DNA of 5,493 bases from an uncultured Desulfovibrio sp. GTDB lineage: Bacteria; Desulfobacterota; Desulfovibrionia; Desulfovibrionales; Desulfovibrionaceae. A program made the translations under genes and the position numbers. Location: positions 80,634 through 86,126 of the forward strand of contig CAJUMQ010000009.1 in the NCBI GenBank assembly GCA_910587035.1, read 5' to 3'. The notes beneath the pieces are model-generated. The model searched no databases and had not been told where the DNA came from. It worked only from the letters and a program-made list of their open reading frames with translations. Shown here piece after piece: positions 4,836 to 5,493 of this stretch; the first letter of the stretch is position 1, and every line of letters starts with the position of its first letter.

Positions 4836-5444
4836 ATGTCATCCCGTCTGCCTGTTCCATTGCGGGAGCTTGTGGCGCAGCTGGGCAAACTCCCCGGTCT
4901 GGGTCCAAAATCGGCCATGCGCATTGCCATGCAACTGCTTAAATGGCCGGAGAACGACACCAGATCCCTGGGCGCGTCCATCAGTTCCCTGCGTGACAAT
5001 CTCTGCATTTGCGAGCTATGCGGCGGTCTTGCCGCGGCCACCCCCTGCCCGGTGTGCGCAGATCCCCAAAGATCGGTTGATGTAATCTGCATTGTGCCGG
5101 AATGGGACAGCATGCTGGCTCTTGAGGAAGGCGCCTTTTATCATGGCCAGTATCTTGTTCTTGGCGGCTTGATTGATCCCATGGACAGAAGGGATTCGCA
5201 AAGCCTGGATCTGGAAAGGCTGGAGCGGCGTCTGGCTCAGGGAGTGATTGCAGAGGTGATTCTGGCTCTGGGCTCCACCCTGGCGGCGGAGAATACCGCC
5301 TCCTTCATCAGGCAGATGCTGGCCAAAAAATATCCCCAACTGCGTGTGAGCAGGCTTGCACAGGGGCTGCCTCTGGGAGCCGAGGTCAAATTTATGGACA
5401 AGGAAACCTTGCGGCAGTCTCTCAAATACCGCCAGAGTCTCTAG
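4836..5444 (+). CDS. recR: Recombination mediator protein RecR
   Basis: The 202-residue product is RecR, which with RecO and RecF loads RecA on SSB-coated single-stranded DNA during gap repair. Length is normal. Residues 14-34 hold the helix-hairpin-helix (LGKLPGLGPKSAMRIAMQLL); C59, C62, C71 and C74 form the C4 zinc finger, with an additional C57; residues about 81-175 are the TOPRIM domain (ICIVPEWDSMLALE, YLVLGGLIDPMD); the C-terminal GLPLGAEVKFMDKETL matches the family end. In TOPRIM some usually conserved acidic positions differ: EWDSMLALE replaces the common EEPxDVLALE, and LGSTLAAENTA replaces TNPTVEGEATA. RecR is not a catalytic TOPRIM enzyme, so this need not impair it. The start lies two bases after the ybaB stop without a clear Shine-Dalgarno, so translational coupling is likely. 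It ends with tandem stops TAG-TGA. Confidence 0.97.
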   Translation: MSSRLPVPLRELVAQLGKLPGLGPKSAMRIAMQLLKWPENDTRSLGASISSLRDNLCICELCGGLAAATPCPVCADPQRSVDVICIVPEWDSMLALEEGAFYHGQYLVLGGLIDPMDRRDSQSLDLERLERRLAQGVIAEVILALGSTLAAENTASFIRQMLAKKYPQLRVSRLAQGLPLGAEVKFMDKETLRQSLKYRQSL

Positions 5445-5451
5445 TGAGATG

Positions 5452-5479
5452 TCATGTTTTTACTGTCGTAAAAACATGA
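5452..5479. repeat. Perfect 12-bp inverted repeat downstream of recR
   Basis: TCATGTTTTTAC (5452-5463) and GTAAAAACATGA (5468-5479) pair perfectly around the loop TGTC. The stem is AT-rich and no T run follows on the plus strand, so it is a poor intrinsic terminator for recR. It starts seven bases after the stop. It may be a 3' stem-loop protecting the mRNA or a dimeric regulator site for a gene beyond the window. Confidence 0.55.
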
Positions 5480-5493
5480 AGATCGCAAAGCAA

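Overview
The window looks like a chromosomal segment of a Gram-negative bacterium, most likely a deltaproteobacterium of the Desulfovibrio type. That placement is an inference from protein style (the IlvE, DnaX and RecR sequences), moderate-to-high GC, and an acidic/proline-rich N-terminal architecture that I associate with that group. No rRNA, tRNA, CRISPR array, insertion sequence or prophage feature is visible.

Layout. (1) Bases 1-1570, minus strand: one long open frame running off the left edge. It encodes at least 523 residues of a protein I do not recognise: a short acidic N-terminal segment, a disordered Pro/Ala/Asp/Glu region carrying six copies of a D-h-D-x-h-L type motif at about 38-residue spacing, then a long coiled-coil region. 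Because it has no stop inside the window it is easily missed, and the Pro/Arg-rich and Ser/Gly-rich frames overlapping it are shadows. (2) Bases 1571-1904: a 334-base divergent intergenic region with candidate promoters on both strands, two short palindromes and a long untranslated leader in front of ilvE. (3) Bases 1905-2825, plus strand: ilvE, a complete branched-chain amino acid aminotransferase. (4) Bases 2845-2894: a strong intrinsic-terminator-like hairpin with a seven-T run, ending only five bases before the next start codon. (5) Bases 2900-5444: the conserved replication/recombination cluster dnaX, ybaB, recR, tightly packed with 2-base gaps. (6) Bases 5445-5493: a perfect 12-bp inverted repeat after recR, then the window ends.

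How the genes work together. DnaX is the clamp-loader subunit of DNA polymerase III. YbaB is a small nucleoid-associated DNA-binding protein, and RecR mediates RecFOR loading of RecA. The three are a widespread housekeeping operon. IlvE belongs to amino acid metabolism and is joined only by position, with a terminator or attenuator structure between it and dnaX. The least ordinary items are the unrecognised motif-repeat/coiled-coil protein on the minus strand and the ilvE-dnaX junction, where dnaX has no evident Shine-Dalgarno and no room for its own promoter downstream of the terminator.
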